NCBI GenBank assembly: GCA_900491605.1 | Contig: UESW01003835.1 | Coordinates: forward strand, 403,525-467,524 | Direction of reading: 5' to 3' | DNA length: 64,000 bases | Source: Calamus simplicifolius | Taxonomy: Eukaryota; Streptophyta; Magnoliopsida; Arecales; Arecaceae | In this document: positions 9,909-22,101 of the stretch, piece after piece | Layout: the number at the start of each line of letters is the position of its first letter | Numbering within the stretch: the stretch's first letter is position 1 | Made by a program: the position numbers and the translations under genes | The notes under the pieces: generated by a model | What the model was told of the DNA's origin: nothing | Seen by the model: only the letters and a program-made list of their open reading frames with translations | The model's database searches: none

Positions 9909-12900
9909 TTAACTATACGAGGATATAAATAGTTGTGGATACTTCTTTTTCATTTCCTCCTCAAGTTCCCAAGTAGCCTCCCTCTTAGAATGATTACTCC
10001 ATTGTACCTTGACATATGGAATGATACGCCGTCTCAGAACCTGATCTTTGCGGTCCACAATATGCACAGGATGCTCCTCATATGATAAATCTTTCCTCAA
10101 CTATATAGACTCATACGCTATGACATGGCTGGGGTCAGAGATATACTTCCTCAACATAGAGACATGAAAAACATTGTGTACCTCAGATAGAATTGGAGGT
10201 AGTGCCAGACTGTAAGCAACCTCTCCAACTCTGTTCAAGATCTCAAAAGGTCCAATATAATGTGGTTTCAGCTTTCCTCTAATCCCAAATCTCATCACAT
10301 CTTTGGTTGGTGATACCCTTAAGAAAACATGGTCCCCAACCTGGAATTCCAATTCCCTTCTTCTGACATCAGCATAGCTCTTTTGCCTACTCTGAGCTGT
10401 ACGAAGATGCTCCCTGATCAAATGCACCTTATCTACTATTTGCTGAATCAGCTTAGGGCCTAACAATTTCCTTTCCCCCACGTCATCCCAACTATAGGAG
10501 ATCTGCACCTCCTGCCATACAGAGCTTCAAATGGAGCCATTTGAATGCTGGCTTGGTAACTATTATTAGATGCAAACTCCATCAAAGGTAAGTGGTTATC
10601 CCAAGCTCCACCCAAGTCCATCACACAGGCTCGTAACATGTCCTCCAGAATCTGTATGGTCCTCTCTGATTGTCCATCTGACTGGGGATGATAGGTTGTA
10701 CTGAAATTTAGTTTGGTTCCCATGGCCTTATGACTCTTCCAAAACTGGGACACAAACCTGGTATCTCTATCTGACACAATAGATACTGGGACACCATGGA
10801 GTCTCACGATATGCTCAATATACAAATTAGCCAATCTTTCACTAGAGATCCCAACTCTGAAAGATAGGAAATGAGCTGATTTTGTTAGTCTGTCCACAAT
10901 GACCCAAACTGCATTGTTACTCTTAGGAGTTTTGGGCAGACCAGTCACAAAGTCCATTGTAATCTTTTCTCATTTTCACTGTGGAATCATCAGAGACTGA
11001 AGAGGTCCTGCAGGCCTTTGATGCTCCACCTTCACTCGCTGACACACCAAGCACTTGGCCACATACTAAGCAATCTCCCTCTTCATACCTTTCCACCAAA
11101 AATTTTCTTTAAGTCTCTGTACATCTTAGTGCCACCTGGATGCACAGTATAAGGAGAGTAATGAGCCTCCTTCAAAATTTCAACCTTCAGTTCTTCAATG
11201 TTTGGCACACAAAGTTTTCCTTCAAATTTCAGGGATCCATCCTCCATTACATAAAATTCATTCTGAACTCCTGACTGCACAACTTCTTTAATCCTTTATA
11301 GATCGGAATCTTCTATCTGGAAGGACTTGATTCTATCAACTAGGGTCGGCTGGAGTACAAGTGCTGCAACAAGCCCATCAGACTGTTGTACTCTCAGACC
11401 AACCTCCCACTTCTCCAGATCTCTTAATACGTGAGGCTGGGAAGTAATCATAGCAGCTAACTCAAAAGATGATTTCCTGCTCAAAGCATCAGCCACTACA
11501 TTGGCCTTCCCAGGATGATACTGTAGATTCAGGTCATAATCCTTCAATAGTTCCAACCACCTCCTCTGCCTTAAATTCAGCTCTTTTTGTGTAAAGATGT
11601 ATTTTAGACTCTTATGATCTATATACACATCACACGACACTCCATATAGATAATGCCGCCAAATCTTCAGAGCAAAAACCACAGCAGCCAATTCCAGATC
11701 ATGAGTAGGATAATTCTGCTCATAAGGTTTCAGTTGTCTAGAGGCATAAGCTATCACTCTTTCATTCTGCATCAAAACACATCCCAATCCTTTCCGAGAG
11801 GCATCAGTATATAGTAAAACCTTCAGATCCTTTCGAAAGAACAAGAATGGGAGCTGACACCAGGCGCTGCTTTAACTCCTAGAAACTTTTCTCACACTCC
11901 ACTATCCAATCAAACTTCACTCGCTTTTGGGTTAAGCGAGTTAGGGGTAGAGCAATGCAAGAGAAATTCTCCATAAATTTACGGTAATACCAGGCTAACC
12001 CCAAGAAGCTTCTGACTTTCGCCACATTGGAAGGTCGGCTTCAGCTAATGATAGCTTCAATCTTTTTCGGGTTCACAGATACACCATCTTTAGAGATTAT
12101 ATGACCCAAGAAAGATACTTGATCCAATCAAAATTCACACTTCTGCAGCTTGGCATAAAGCTTCTTCTCTCAAAGAATCTGTAGCACGATCCTCAGGTGG
12201 TCCTCATGCTCCTTATGTCTCTTGGAATATATCAGAATATCATCAATGAAAACCACCACAAACTGATCCAAATATGGCTTAAAAATTCTGTTCATCAAGT
12301 CCATGAACGCTGCTGGGGAATTAGTTAACCCAAACGGCATTACTAAGAACTCATAGTGGCCATATCTGGTTCTGAATGCTGTTTTAGGCACATCTCCCTC
12401 CTTGACTTTGAGTTGATGGTACCCTGACCTGAGATCAATCTTTGAGAATATCCGAGCTCCCTGGAGTTGATCAAACAAGTCGTCAATCCTCGACAGAGGG
12501 TACTTATTCCGCACTGTTACCTTGTTGATTTTCCGGTAATCATTGCAGAGTCGAAGGCTGTCATCCTTCTTCTTAACAAATAGAACTGGAGCACCCCAAG
12601 GAGAAGCACTGGGTCTAATAAATTCCCGATCTAGGAGCTCCTGCAGCTGATCCTTCAGTTCTTTTAGCTCAGCCGGGGCCATACGGTAAGGGGCCTTTGA
12701 TATAGGTCCAGTTCCAGGAACTAGATCAATAGAGAACTCGACTTCCCGATAAGGAGGTAAATTAGTCAAATCCTCAGGGAAGACATCAGGGAATTCTCGA
12801 GCTATGGGAATATCCTCCAACTTGGTCTCTTCCTGCTGAAGGTCCTTGACTACAGCAAGAAATCCTTGACCACCACTCATCAGATACTTTCAGCCTACAT

Positions 12901-13293
12901 TGCTGATATGAACTGAGGCTAGGTGTTTCTGACCACCAATAAAACTGAATTCAGGCTGACTTGGAGTTTTGAAGTTGACAATCTTCCTGAAGCAGTCTAC
13001 TGAAGCATGATAGGAGGCCAACCAATCCATTCCAAGGATAACATCGAAAAACTTCAGTGGGAGGACAATGAGATCAGCATTCAACCTCCTATTCTTCAAG
13101 ATAATTGGGCAAGATTTGCATACTGTGTCAACTTTCATAACATCTCCATTTGGAAGTGCAATATGCAACTCTTGCTCCAGAGGAATAGGTGTCAATGATG
13201 CATTCTTGTCAAGATAGATATCAGATATGAAAGAATGCATGGCACCCAGGTCAATTAAAGTTTGAGCATAAGTAGTACCTACTTTAATCATTC
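9909..13293 (-). pseudogene. Pol of Tekay element C
   Basis: Domains in transcription order: aspartic protease (13291-12890, active site LIDLGAMHSF with D-L-G where most relatives have D-S/T-G); RT (12880-12170, catalytic VVFIDDILIYS); RNase H (11844-11296, YTDASRKGLGCV); integrase core (11280-10460, DFVTGLP, SDRDTRF, DGQSERT); and a chromodomain-type end (10100-9909, IPYVKVQWSNHSKREATWEL). The reading frame is broken by nonsense codons and shifts between these blocks, including a TAG at 11881-11879 also present in element E. It cannot make a full polyprotein. Confidence 0.85.
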
Positions 13294-13408
13294 CTGAACA
13301 TAAGTGTAATTTGTTTTAATATTAAGGATTGAACCTAACTTTTAATTAACTGTCAATGCATTGCACTAGATAAGAATGTAATACTAGATATAACATTAAA
13401 GGGTATAC
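13294..13408 (-). other. Probable intron between gag and protease (element C)
   Basis: On the minus strand GTATACCC ... TTATGTTCAG, 115 bp, placed after the gag residues NFVVT. Element E has an intron with the same donor GTATACC at the same codon position. Here removing it would give a TGA at the joint, where E gives a Gly codon. Confidence 0.5.
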
Positions 13409-14574
13409 ATGTCACCACAAAATTAGAGGCTTCAGCGTCCTGCTGAGTGAGGTTGAAGATCCTTCCCTGGGTCCTCAGTGGCTGCTGTTGATATTGCTTG
13501 CTCATTCCTTGACTTAAAGAAGGTTGTTGATCCTTCCGAAAGGGACAGGTAGCAATCTTGTGATCAGTTTTCCCACAGACAAAGCAAGCACTAGTCACTC
13601 TGCGGCAAGGCTTTCCAGGGTGGGAGTACCACAATGAATGCAACGAGTCTCCTTATTCTGTGGTTCAGTTGGGGCCTGATGTGCACCCTTCTTCTTGGCC
13701 TGAGCAGAGGATTGGCCAGAAGTAGGCCCTTTTCTCTTCTTCCGTAGCTCCCAATCCTTTTGAACAGCATTCATATCCCTCTCAATCACCAAGGCCTTAT
13801 TCACTACAGCATTGTAAGTGAGGAGCTCAAATGCATTGACCGCTTGCCTCAGTCTGGGTCGCAGTCCCTCAGTGAATCTGGTGACCTTGGCCATTTCATT
13901 GGTCACAATATTTGGAGCAAAACGGGCCAACCTGGTGAATTCAGCTTCATACTGGGCCACAGAAAGATCCTTTTGCTCTAATTTGATAAACTCTGATTCC
14001 ATCTGTCTCTGTACACTCCTGGGGAAATATTTGTCAAAGAATATCTCTCTAAACTCTCCCCAAAAAATAATCTATCCATTTCGACGCTACTCCTTAACTA
14101 ACCACCAATCATAGGCTTCTCCCTAGAGAAGGTAGGTGGAAAATCTGATCCACTCCATATCCTAACTACCATGGGCCATAAAAGCCTTCTCCATGTCTCG
14201 CACCCACCGCTTAGCATCAACAGGGTTGGTGGATCCAGAGAAAGGGGTGGGGGCAAACTTCTTGAAGTCTGCAAAGCTGCGGCCAACCCCTATCCAGGAT
14301 TGAGATGGAGTAGGCTGGGTCTGTGGAGCAGTAGAGTCAGGCTGAGTCTGTGGAACTGGAGGGGCAGGCTGTGTTTGTGGGGCGGTGTGAGCAGGCTGAG
14401 TGGACAAGGCCTGCAGAATCTGATGCTGCAAGTCCCGCATCGACTGCGCCATACCCGAGAGAACCTGAAGAATCTCGGTCTGGAGTTGCTGCTGATCAGT
14501 CCTGACTGAATTGGCAGGGGCAGCAGCTCCGGTGGCTTCCAGACCTCCTGGTTGGCCAGCATTACCAACCTAGG
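13409..14574 (-). pseudogene. Gag of Tekay element C, N-terminus missing
   Basis: The Retrotrans_gag region runs from about 14300 (FKKFAPTPFSGSTNP, then AKRWVRDMEKAF) through ESEFIKLEQKDLSVAQYEAE (about 13990). It ends with a CCHC zinc knuckle CFVCGKTDHKIATCP near 13560. Frameshifts separate the blocks. The N-terminal portion is cut at the junction with the Sirevirus. It would form the virus-like particle core in an active element. Confidence 0.8.
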
Positions 14575-17243
14575 TCACGCAAGCACACACCTGATTTTAA
14601 AACTAATTAGAATGGATTTAGTAAAAGGACTACCTAAAATAGATTTTGAAAATAACAAAATATGTGATGCATGTCAGTTTGGAAAACAAACGAGAAGTTC
14701 TTTTAAATCTAAAAATGTTGTTTCAACTTCTAGGCCATTAGAGCTACTTCACATGGACCTTTTTGGACCAACTAGAACCACAAGTCTAGGAGGAAAGAAA
14801 TATGGTCTTGTGATAGTAGATGATTACTCTAGATTCACTTGGGTAATATTTTTGGCTTACAAAGATGAGACTTTCTCGATATTCCTGAAATTCTTCAAGA
14901 AAGTAACAAATGAGAAAAACACTACCATAGTGTCTCTAAGAAGTGATCATGGAACTGAATTTAAAAATCACTTATTTGAAAGTTTTTGCAATAAAAATGT
15001 ATTAATCATAATTTTTCTGCACCAAGAACCCCTCAACAAAATGGAGTAGTTGAAAGGAAAAATAGAACTCTAGAAGACATGTCCCGTACCATGCTATGTG
15101 AAAGCAAACTCCCAAAATACTTTTGGGCGGAAGCTATTAACACAGCATATTACATCCTAAATAGAGCATTAAAAAGACCTATTTTAAAGAAAATACCTTA
15201 TGAATTATGGCATGATAGAAAACCCAACATTAAATATTTTCATGCATTTGGTTGTAAATGTTTTATTCATAATAATGGTAAAAATAACTTAGGTAAATTT
15301 GATGCAAAATCTGATGAAGGAATATTCTTAGGTTATTCAACAACTAGTAAAGCATATAGAGTGTTCAATAAAGGAAGTTTAATTGTTGAAGAATCTATTC
15401 ATGTAGTTTTTGATGAATCTTTAGCATCAAGTTCCAAAAGGATTGATGATGAGGAAGATACAAACATTCTCGAAAATAATCTTGAAAAACTTAATATTGA
15501 TGTATCTTCAGATCATGAACAAGAAGCTAAAGATAATGATTCGCCTAATGCTGATGTTATTAATACTAATCATAATGATGTAGATCTACCAAGAGATTGG
15601 AGATACGCTTATAGTCATCCCAAGGAATTGATTATAGGTGATCCATCTCAAGGAATAAGAACTAGATCATCTATGAGAAATATTAGTAATCACCTTGCAT
15701 TTGTTTCTCAAATTGAACCTAAAACCATTGAAGAAGCTGAAAAAGATAATAATTGGATGTTAGCTGTGCAAGAAGAATTAAACCAATTCACTAGAAATAA
15801 TGTATGGACATTAGTGGAAAGACCTAAAGATCATTCTGTTATAGGATCAAAATGGGTTTTTAGAAATAAACTAGATGAAAATGGCATAGTAATTAGAAAC
15901 AAAGCTAGATTAGTTGCAAAAGGATATAATCAAGAAGAAGGTATTGATTTTGATGAAACCTTTGCACCTGTAGCTAGATTAGAAGCCATTAGGCTATTAC
16001 TTGCATTTGCATGTCACATGAACTTTAATTTATTTCAAATGGATGTCAAAAGTGCATTTTTAAATGGATTAATAAATGAAGAAGTATTTGTTGAACAACC
16101 ACGGGATTTGAAGATCATGAATTTTCAAATCACGTTTTTAAATTGCACAAAGCTTTATATGGTTTGAAACAAGCACCTAGAGCTTGGTATGATAGACTAA
16201 GTAAATTTTTGATTGAAAATGATTTTACAAGAGGAAATGTTGATAAAACATTGTTTTTGAAAAGAAAAGATAAAGATTTACTTGTAGTTCAAATTTATGT
16301 TGATGACATTGTATTTGGTGCTACTAACAATCTTCTATGTCAAGAGTTTGCTAAGTTAATGCAGGGAGAATTTGAAATGAGCATGATGGGAGAACTCAAC
16401 TTCTTCCTTGGACTCCAAATCAAACAAAGCAAAGAGGGAATCTTTATCAACCAAACAAAGTACACAAGAGAAATTCTAAAGAAGTTTGGTATGGAATCAA
16501 TCAAACCCCTCGGAACACCAATGAGTCCTTCATGCAAGCTGGACAAAGATGAAGAAGGTAAGAAGGTTGATCAAAAATATTATCGAGGTATAATCGGATC
16601 CCTACTTTACTTAACTGCAAGTAGACCAGACATAATGTTTGCTGTTTGCTTATGTGCTAGATTTCAGTCTGAACCTAAAGAATCACATTTAATTGCTGTT
16701 AAAAGAATGCTTAGATACCTTAGTGGAACAAAAAATGTAGGTTTATGGTATTCTAGAGACTCAACATTAAATCTGATTGCTTATTCTGATTCTGATTATG
16801 CTGGATGTAAGTTAGATAGAAAAAGCACAAGTGGTGCATGCCAATTTTTAGGAAGTAACTTAATCTCATGGTTTAGCAAAAAGCAAAATTCGGTTGCATT
16901 ATCTACTGCTGAAGCAGAATATGTTGCAGCTGGAAGTTGCTGTGCTCAAATCCTATGGATTAAGAGACAACTTGAAGACTATGGTATCACACTTGATAAG
17001 ACACCTATAAGATGTGATAATACAAGTGCAATCAATCTAACTAAAAATCCAATTCAACACTCAAGAACAAAGCATATTGAAATTAGATATCACTTTATAA
17101 GAGAACATGTTGCCAATAATGAAATTTGTCTTGATTATGTGAATACTGAAGAACAACTGGCAGATATATTTACAAAACCCTTAAGTGAAGAGAGATTTTG
17201 TTATCTTAGAGGAGAATTAGGAGTTTGTGATCCTTTGGAATAA
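14570..17243 (+). pseudogene. Sirevirus pol (integrase, RT, RNase H)
   Basis: Begins in GAG_pre-integrase (LGHASTHL, CDACQFGKQTRSSF), then the integrase core (HMDLFGPT, VDDYSRFTWV, SDHGTEF), RT (WVFRNKLDENG, LFQMDVKSAFLNG, YVDDIVFG) and copia RNase H (ADIFTKPL near the end). TAA at 17241. Only two lesions are seen: single-base losses near 14998 (before the integrase Glu motif) and near 16100 (just before LHKALYGLKQAP). Otherwise it is open, suggesting a rather young copy or homopolymer base-call errors. Confidence 0.9.
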
Positions 17244-17429
17244 TTTTCTGAAACTCTTAAGAACAACTATCTAGATTTCATCAATTTCTTGAAAAATCTC
17301 GATATTCAATAAGGAAATCTATCTAGATCTTGATTCATTGTTTCCCCAATTGCTAAGGAACATTTATCTAGAGTTTGATGATTAATTTGAATAGTTTCAG
17401 ATCCTTGAAACTTGATTTTTTATCTCTGA

Positions 17430-17640
17430 AACTGTTAGAGTCGACTCTAACAGTTTGTGGAGTCGACACCTTAGTTTTTGATGTTCTGTCTAAGCAATTA
17501 GAGCCGACTCCGGCTTCTGTAGAGCCGACTCTAATTCGAGCGCTGACAGACTTTCTGGTTCGGAGCCGACACCCAGTTTTTGGGAGTCGACTCTAGGTCG
17601 AACTAGGTCAAAAATAAAAAGGCGGAGTCGACCCCAAATC
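17430..17640. repeat. GAGTCGACTC palindrome cluster in the pol/env-like spacer
   Basis: Seven variants of the 10-bp palindrome GAGTCGACTC (GAGCCGACTC, GAGTCGACAC and so on) occur in about 200 bp. The same motif recurs about ten times in the 3' LTR (20000-20290). Confidence 0.8.
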
Positions 17641-17738
17641 ATTTTATCCGTCTCCCAAAACCCCTCCAAGGAGTTCCAAAGCCTTTCCAACCTCCCCAAT
17701 CTTCTCAAAACCTTTGATTACACATTCCAATCAACTCA

Positions 17739-19153
17739 ATGGCACCCAAGAGGCGCGGTTTCGTCGGAGGAGCGTCCGTTCCCACGAGGCGACGCACGAT
17801 TCGGAGGCAACCCTCGCCATCCTCCTCTTCGGCCACTCAAGAAGATTCCCCTCCTTCACCCTCTTCACCCAAAGTAGATCAACTAGCCGATAAGACTATC
17901 ACAACTGGAAGGAAGGTCAACTTTGATTTCTTTGAGTCGGAGGGCTTCTCAATAGGAAGATGTTTAAAAGAAATGGGGTGGGAAAAGATTTGTTCATTAG
18001 ATATCCCCACTTATCCTGCCCTAGTGAGAGAATTTTACAATGATTTGAGTAGAGGAGAAGGCGGTTTAGTCAGTATTGTAAGAGGAACTAGAGTTGTAAT
18101 AACTGCTGAAATCCTTGGAAATCTGTTGGAAATGCCCACAATTGGTATTATGGAATATCAGCATGATGATAGAAGTGGTGCATTATCAAGAATGTTAGGG
18201 AGGGATGTAACCGAGTTTGAGGAAATTCTTGCTAATCAATTAAATCTGGAGCTCAGGTTACTACACAATATATGTGGAAGAATTTTATTCCCAAAAATTG
18301 GTAGATTTGAGTACGTCTCGGAGCGAGACATTCTTTTGATGGATTGTATTATAACTGGAAGGCCAGTCAACCTAGCTGGCATGATGATTGGTTATATGGC
18401 AGAGGCTGCTACAAAGAAAAGATCTACACTGCCATATGGTATGGTTCTGACATTGATCTTTAGAAGCCAAGGTGTGCTAATTATGGATAATGAACCCCTA
18501 AGGAAATTAAGGCACACTGACTATTATAGTATTTCTACTATTCATCGGATGGGCTTCAAGAAGTTAAATGGTATCTGGATGAAAGGAGGACGAGAAGAAA
18601 GAGCTGAGAGAGATAGAACTGAAGAGGCCAGAGTAGAAGATATCCCTGGACCATCCACTGCGGGACCATCAGTCCCTGATCCATTTATTGCGGGACCATC
18701 TACAGCTGGACCTTCAGAAGCTGGACCGAGCACAGTTCCTCTCCTCCACATCTGTCTGTTACTGCTTCTGGGAGATTCTCTGATGAGCAGATTGGTCAGT
18801 TGAGAGCCTTGCTTGCTGAATATGACAGTCAGAGATCTCATGAGATTAATCAATTAAAAGAAGACTTCAATCAGCTAAAAGAAGAACTTAACTCGAGACT
18901 TGACATGATTTCCTTTTCCATAAGCAATTCTGTTGAATCCTTTGGTGCTGAACTTCACAAAATCTTTGAAAGGATGGAAGGCATTGCTGATGGCTCGGGA
19001 TCTTATGTTCATGCAACTGGTCAACTGAAGAAGGACATTGACCTTGCAGTCTCACAGATTGAAGCTTGTCTTGAAAATTTTAAGAAATCTCAAAAAGATG
19101 ATGTAATGGAAATCATAGGTCACTTGAAGAAAATTGTATTCAAACATATCTGA
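17739..19153 (+). pseudogene. Sirevirus env-like ORF
   Basis: Starts MAPKRRGFVGG, with a basic, Ser/Pro-rich head, then a domain of the putative plant transposon protein kind (about residues 60-280: FDFFESEGFSIGRCLKEMGW, LVREFYNDL, VRGTRVVITAEIL). A Gly-Pro-Ser-Thr repeat linker follows (about 305-340). The coiled-coil tail (18800-19153) is in another frame because of one indel near 18735. Such ORFs sit 3' of pol in Sireviruses. The env label is positional: I see no signal peptide or membrane anchor, so an envelope role is not supported here. Confidence 0.75.
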
Positions 19154-19420
19154 CTTTGATTTTGATTTTGATACTCTTTTGTATCTTAGGTTCTCCAGGT
19201 TTACTTTATCTTGATAGTTTGTATTTAGGAATTTTGAGTATCTAATGTATCACTTTGGAATGTACTTGAATCAACTTATGTAATGTTTCTTACTTATGTA
19301 ATGCAATTACACATTTTCAAATCTGTCTATGATTGACTGCTTGAATCCCTATGTCTTATTGAACCAACAATTTTTCTCTAATAACTTTCTTTATCTAATA
19401 CTCTCCTTATTGCTGATAAC

Positions 19421-19845
19421 AAAAAAGGGGGAGAGATGGTTGAATATGCAAAAAAAAAAAAGACTTAAAATTTTAATGAGAGATGGTTGAATATGCAAAA
19501 AGAAAGAAAGAAAGGGGGACAAATGATTGTTTATGCAAAAAGAAAGAGACTTGAAATTTTAATCAGTTCAATTAAAATTTGATTTTTATATATAGGGGGA
19601 GCTATTCAATGCAGGGGGAGCTTAACAACAAGCTTAATTACAATTTTCTGTACATTTAGTTTAAATGTTCATAATTGATGGCTTATATAGAACTCATGCA
19701 TAATTTTAAAAGTTCACTTTGAATATTGGCATCAAATCCTTCATTAAAAATGTTTTAAGCTTTAAAATGACTATAATCTTTAGTTCGAATGAATTTTTTG
19801 AATGCATATACTCAAAGTTTTTGTTATCATCAAAAAGGGGGAGAT
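19421..19845 (+). other. Multiple polypurine tracts of the Sirevirus
   Basis: AAAAAAGGGGGAGAGA (about 19421), GAAAGAAAGGGGGAC (about 19506), TATAGGGGGAG (about 19593), GCAGGGGGAGC (about 19612) and AAAAAGGGGGAGA (19832-19844) precede the LTR. Repeated tracts ahead of the 3' LTR are typical of Sireviruses. The last one, touching the LTR, is the likely functional primer. A segment containing GATGGTTGAATATGC is duplicated here. Confidence 0.75.
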
Positions 19846-21288
19846 TGTTGACCCAATTGATGATTTTGATGATTAACAAAACTATTTGAGTATAACAATT
19901 GAAGGCTCTAATGATTTTGATTAAGTTTTTCAGATTATAAGTCGATTGAATGATCAAAATCAGGAGTTAAATCTTGTTCTGAATCGAATCTAATGTCTAG
20001 GTAAGATTGCAGACATTAGAGTCGACTCCGAGAATCACAGAGCCGACTCCAGTATCTGCACGGAAGTTAGAGTCGACTCCGAGACTGTTAGAGCCGACTC
20101 TATCAGAAATAACAGAACGTTGATTTTTCTGGCCCCGACTTAGAGTCGACTCCGGGTTAGAGTCGACTCCAGAAAAGTTTCTTGTCGACCCCAGAAAAGT
20201 CAGAGACGACTCCAGAATTAACGGATTAAAGTGCTTTGAGTTAGAGCCGACTCCAGAAAAGTTAGAGTCGACTCCAACCCACCTGGAACAAAAAATTAAA
20301 TTGCCAGATCAGCTCTAACGGTAATATTTCTATTTTACTTCTAACGGATATATTTTGTTGCAAGGTACACTCCAACGGATAGTTTTCTTCCAAAAATGGT
20401 TTGAAAGAAATCTATAAAAAGGAAAGACTATCATTCAAAAACAAGAACGGGAAAAAAACGGAAAAACAAAGAGGGAAAACGGAAATAGAGAAATCCCAAT
20501 TCAAAAATCTGAAAAAGAGAGAGCCTGAATCTCAAGAGAAAAACCTTCTAGCTCAAATCCACTCCACTCCAAAAAGCTCAAGAGGAATCCAAGGCATTCA
20601 AATCAAGTTTTGGTGGATTTTCCAAATTGGAGAAAGAGGATCAGTTTCTTGCTTTTCAATCCTTCTCAACTGCTTCAACTGTGAAGAATCGGAGCTGAGG
20701 CTTGATTCAATCTAGCAAGGAGAAGAAGAAAAGAAAAGAAGAAAAGCTCAAAAGCCAACTAACTACAAATCAGGCTTTTCTAAACCTTGTTCATTTACTT
20801 GATTATTTGCTCATTGAGGAGCTGTGTACTTGAAAAACAATATTTCTTTTGTTTGTGTCTAGTTCAATCTGGGGGATTGAACTAGTGGAGGTAGTCTTAC
20901 CTCGGTACAAGCTTGGTATAGCTTGTGTTAGGGTTTTTGTGCTGGTGAGCCCGGAAAACCGGCTGGGTTCATTGTGATCCCGGGAAAATAACAAATTTGA
21001 GTTGTGAGCTTGTAAAACAACTCGGCTGTAATCAAGGAAGATTATAGTGTGGACCCAAGTGAATCTTGGGAGTGGACGTAGGTGTTGGATACACCGAACC
21101 ACTATAAAATCTTTGTGTTTATCGTGTCTCCTTTATCTCTATCTCTATCTCTATCTTATTGATTGTATTTTGTTTTTGCATCTGCATTCACTTTCACTCA
21201 CACTAAGCAAACAAATATTTTAAAAGGTTTAAATTTTTTTTAAAGAACCCAATTCACCCCCCCTCTTGGGTTGTCATCTGGGCCAACA
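19846..21288 (+). mobile_element. 3' LTR of the Sirevirus
   Basis: TGTTGACCC ... GGGCCAACA, 1443 bp. It contains a cluster of GAGTCGACTC palindromes (20000-20290), a TATA box TATAAAAA at 20413-20420 and a CTATAAAATC further on (about 21103). The ends are inverted-complementary (TGTTG...CAACA). Confidence 0.85.
20000..20290. repeat. GAGTCGACTC palindromes in the Sirevirus LTR
   Basis: About ten copies or variants of AGAGTCGACTCCAG, upstream of the LTR TATA box, in the position expected for enhancer-type repeats. Confidence 0.8.
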
Positions 21289-21530
21289 GTGGGCCACATG
21301 GCAGTTGCAGGTGGTCCGAGGCCGAGGGGAACCTTGAAGTCCGAGATCGAGAGGGATCCTGGAGTCCGAGGCTGAGGGGGACCTTGTAGTCCGAGGCCGA
21401 GGGGGACCTGGAAGTCCAAGGCAGAGGTGGACCTAGAAGTCCAAGGCCGAGGGGGATCTGGAAGTTCGAGGCTGAGGTTCCGTCAATTGCTTAATCCGTT
21501 AGCCCTAACGTGGCTTGATCAGCCACATCA
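21289..21530 (-). mobile_element. LTR fragment of element B
   Basis: On the minus strand it begins TGATGTGGCTGATC at 21530. It holds short repeats built on GTCCGAGGCCGAGGGGGACC and is interrupted by the Sirevirus LTR at 21289. Confidence 0.75.
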
Positions 21531-22101
21531 GATGCCCCGTCACCCCTGAGATGGTGCGAGTTTGTTTCCCGTCCGGCGAAAGAGGCATAAAATCACCATG
21601 TGGCTGATCTCGATGTGTCACCAATCGTGGAGAGGCATGTGTCCTCGGGAGCGGAAACTCTTCAATACTGGTGGTATGGGGCATTGCAATGCCACCACTC
21701 CTGTCAACCCTCACCATTAGATCTAGGGGGATCCTTCTTGAAATGGGGAAGTCCTTTTGGAACCCACGGAAAGACAACCATCATTATTGCCATCATTGTG
21801 CTGATATTATCGATGTCCCACGATTGGCTGCAGACCTTGTGTTTCGCACATCGGGCAATTGTCGAGGCATCTTCACCAATAGTGGGTGTGCACGCGGCTG
21901 GCCATACTAGATGGGACGATTCGAAAAGAGGTATAACAGGGGGGTGCTCCGGACCTGATACCTCACACTCTTGAGACCTTCATCTTCCTCCTGGAGCCCG
22001 AACCTCGCTCGACTCTTCCCCCCACGGATCTTGTCGCCCTTCTTGCTATTTTCCTTCCTTCATCCAGGTCAGTCCTCCCAACCCTTCCTTGCTTCCCTAT
22101 C
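21531..22101 (+). other. Upstream region of the antisense gene, element B
   Basis: It contains the polypurine tract complement (21531-21550), a decayed copy of the GACACGTGTC G-box seen in D and F (here GCATGTGTCC near 21634), and a weak TATA-like GGTATAACAG near 21931. No gene. Confidence 0.5.

Larger units (their letters stand above)
8102..14574 (-). mobile_element. Tekay/Del-type chromovirus C, 5' truncated
   Basis: A minus-strand Ty3/gypsy element with gag, protease, RT, RNase H, integrase and a C-terminal chromodomain, followed by one LTR (8102-9782). It closely resembles element E. Its 5' LTR, primer site and the first roughly 20 gag codons are missing: the sequence stops at 14574 in CCTAGG and continues as Sirevirus. 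Frameshifts and stops are scattered through pol. Confidence 0.85.
14570..21288 (+). mobile_element. Sirevirus (Ty1/copia) element, 5' truncated
   Basis: The copia order integrase-RT-RNase H is followed by a third ORF of the env-like type, several GGGGGAGA polypurine tracts and a 3' LTR starting TGTTGACCC. This layout is diagnostic of the Sirevirus (SIRE1/Maximus) lineage. The 5' LTR, gag and protease are absent: the element starts inside GAG_pre-integrase at the junction with element C. The 3' LTR ends inside an LTR of Tat element B, so it inserted there; GTGGG at 21289 would be the right half of its TSD. Confidence 0.85.

Noticed and set aside
18700..18803. Apparent membrane segment (LLHICLLLLLGD) at the end of the env-like ORF
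   Set aside because: It lies after a frameshift in the wrong frame; the conserved frame gives a linker into the coiled coil.
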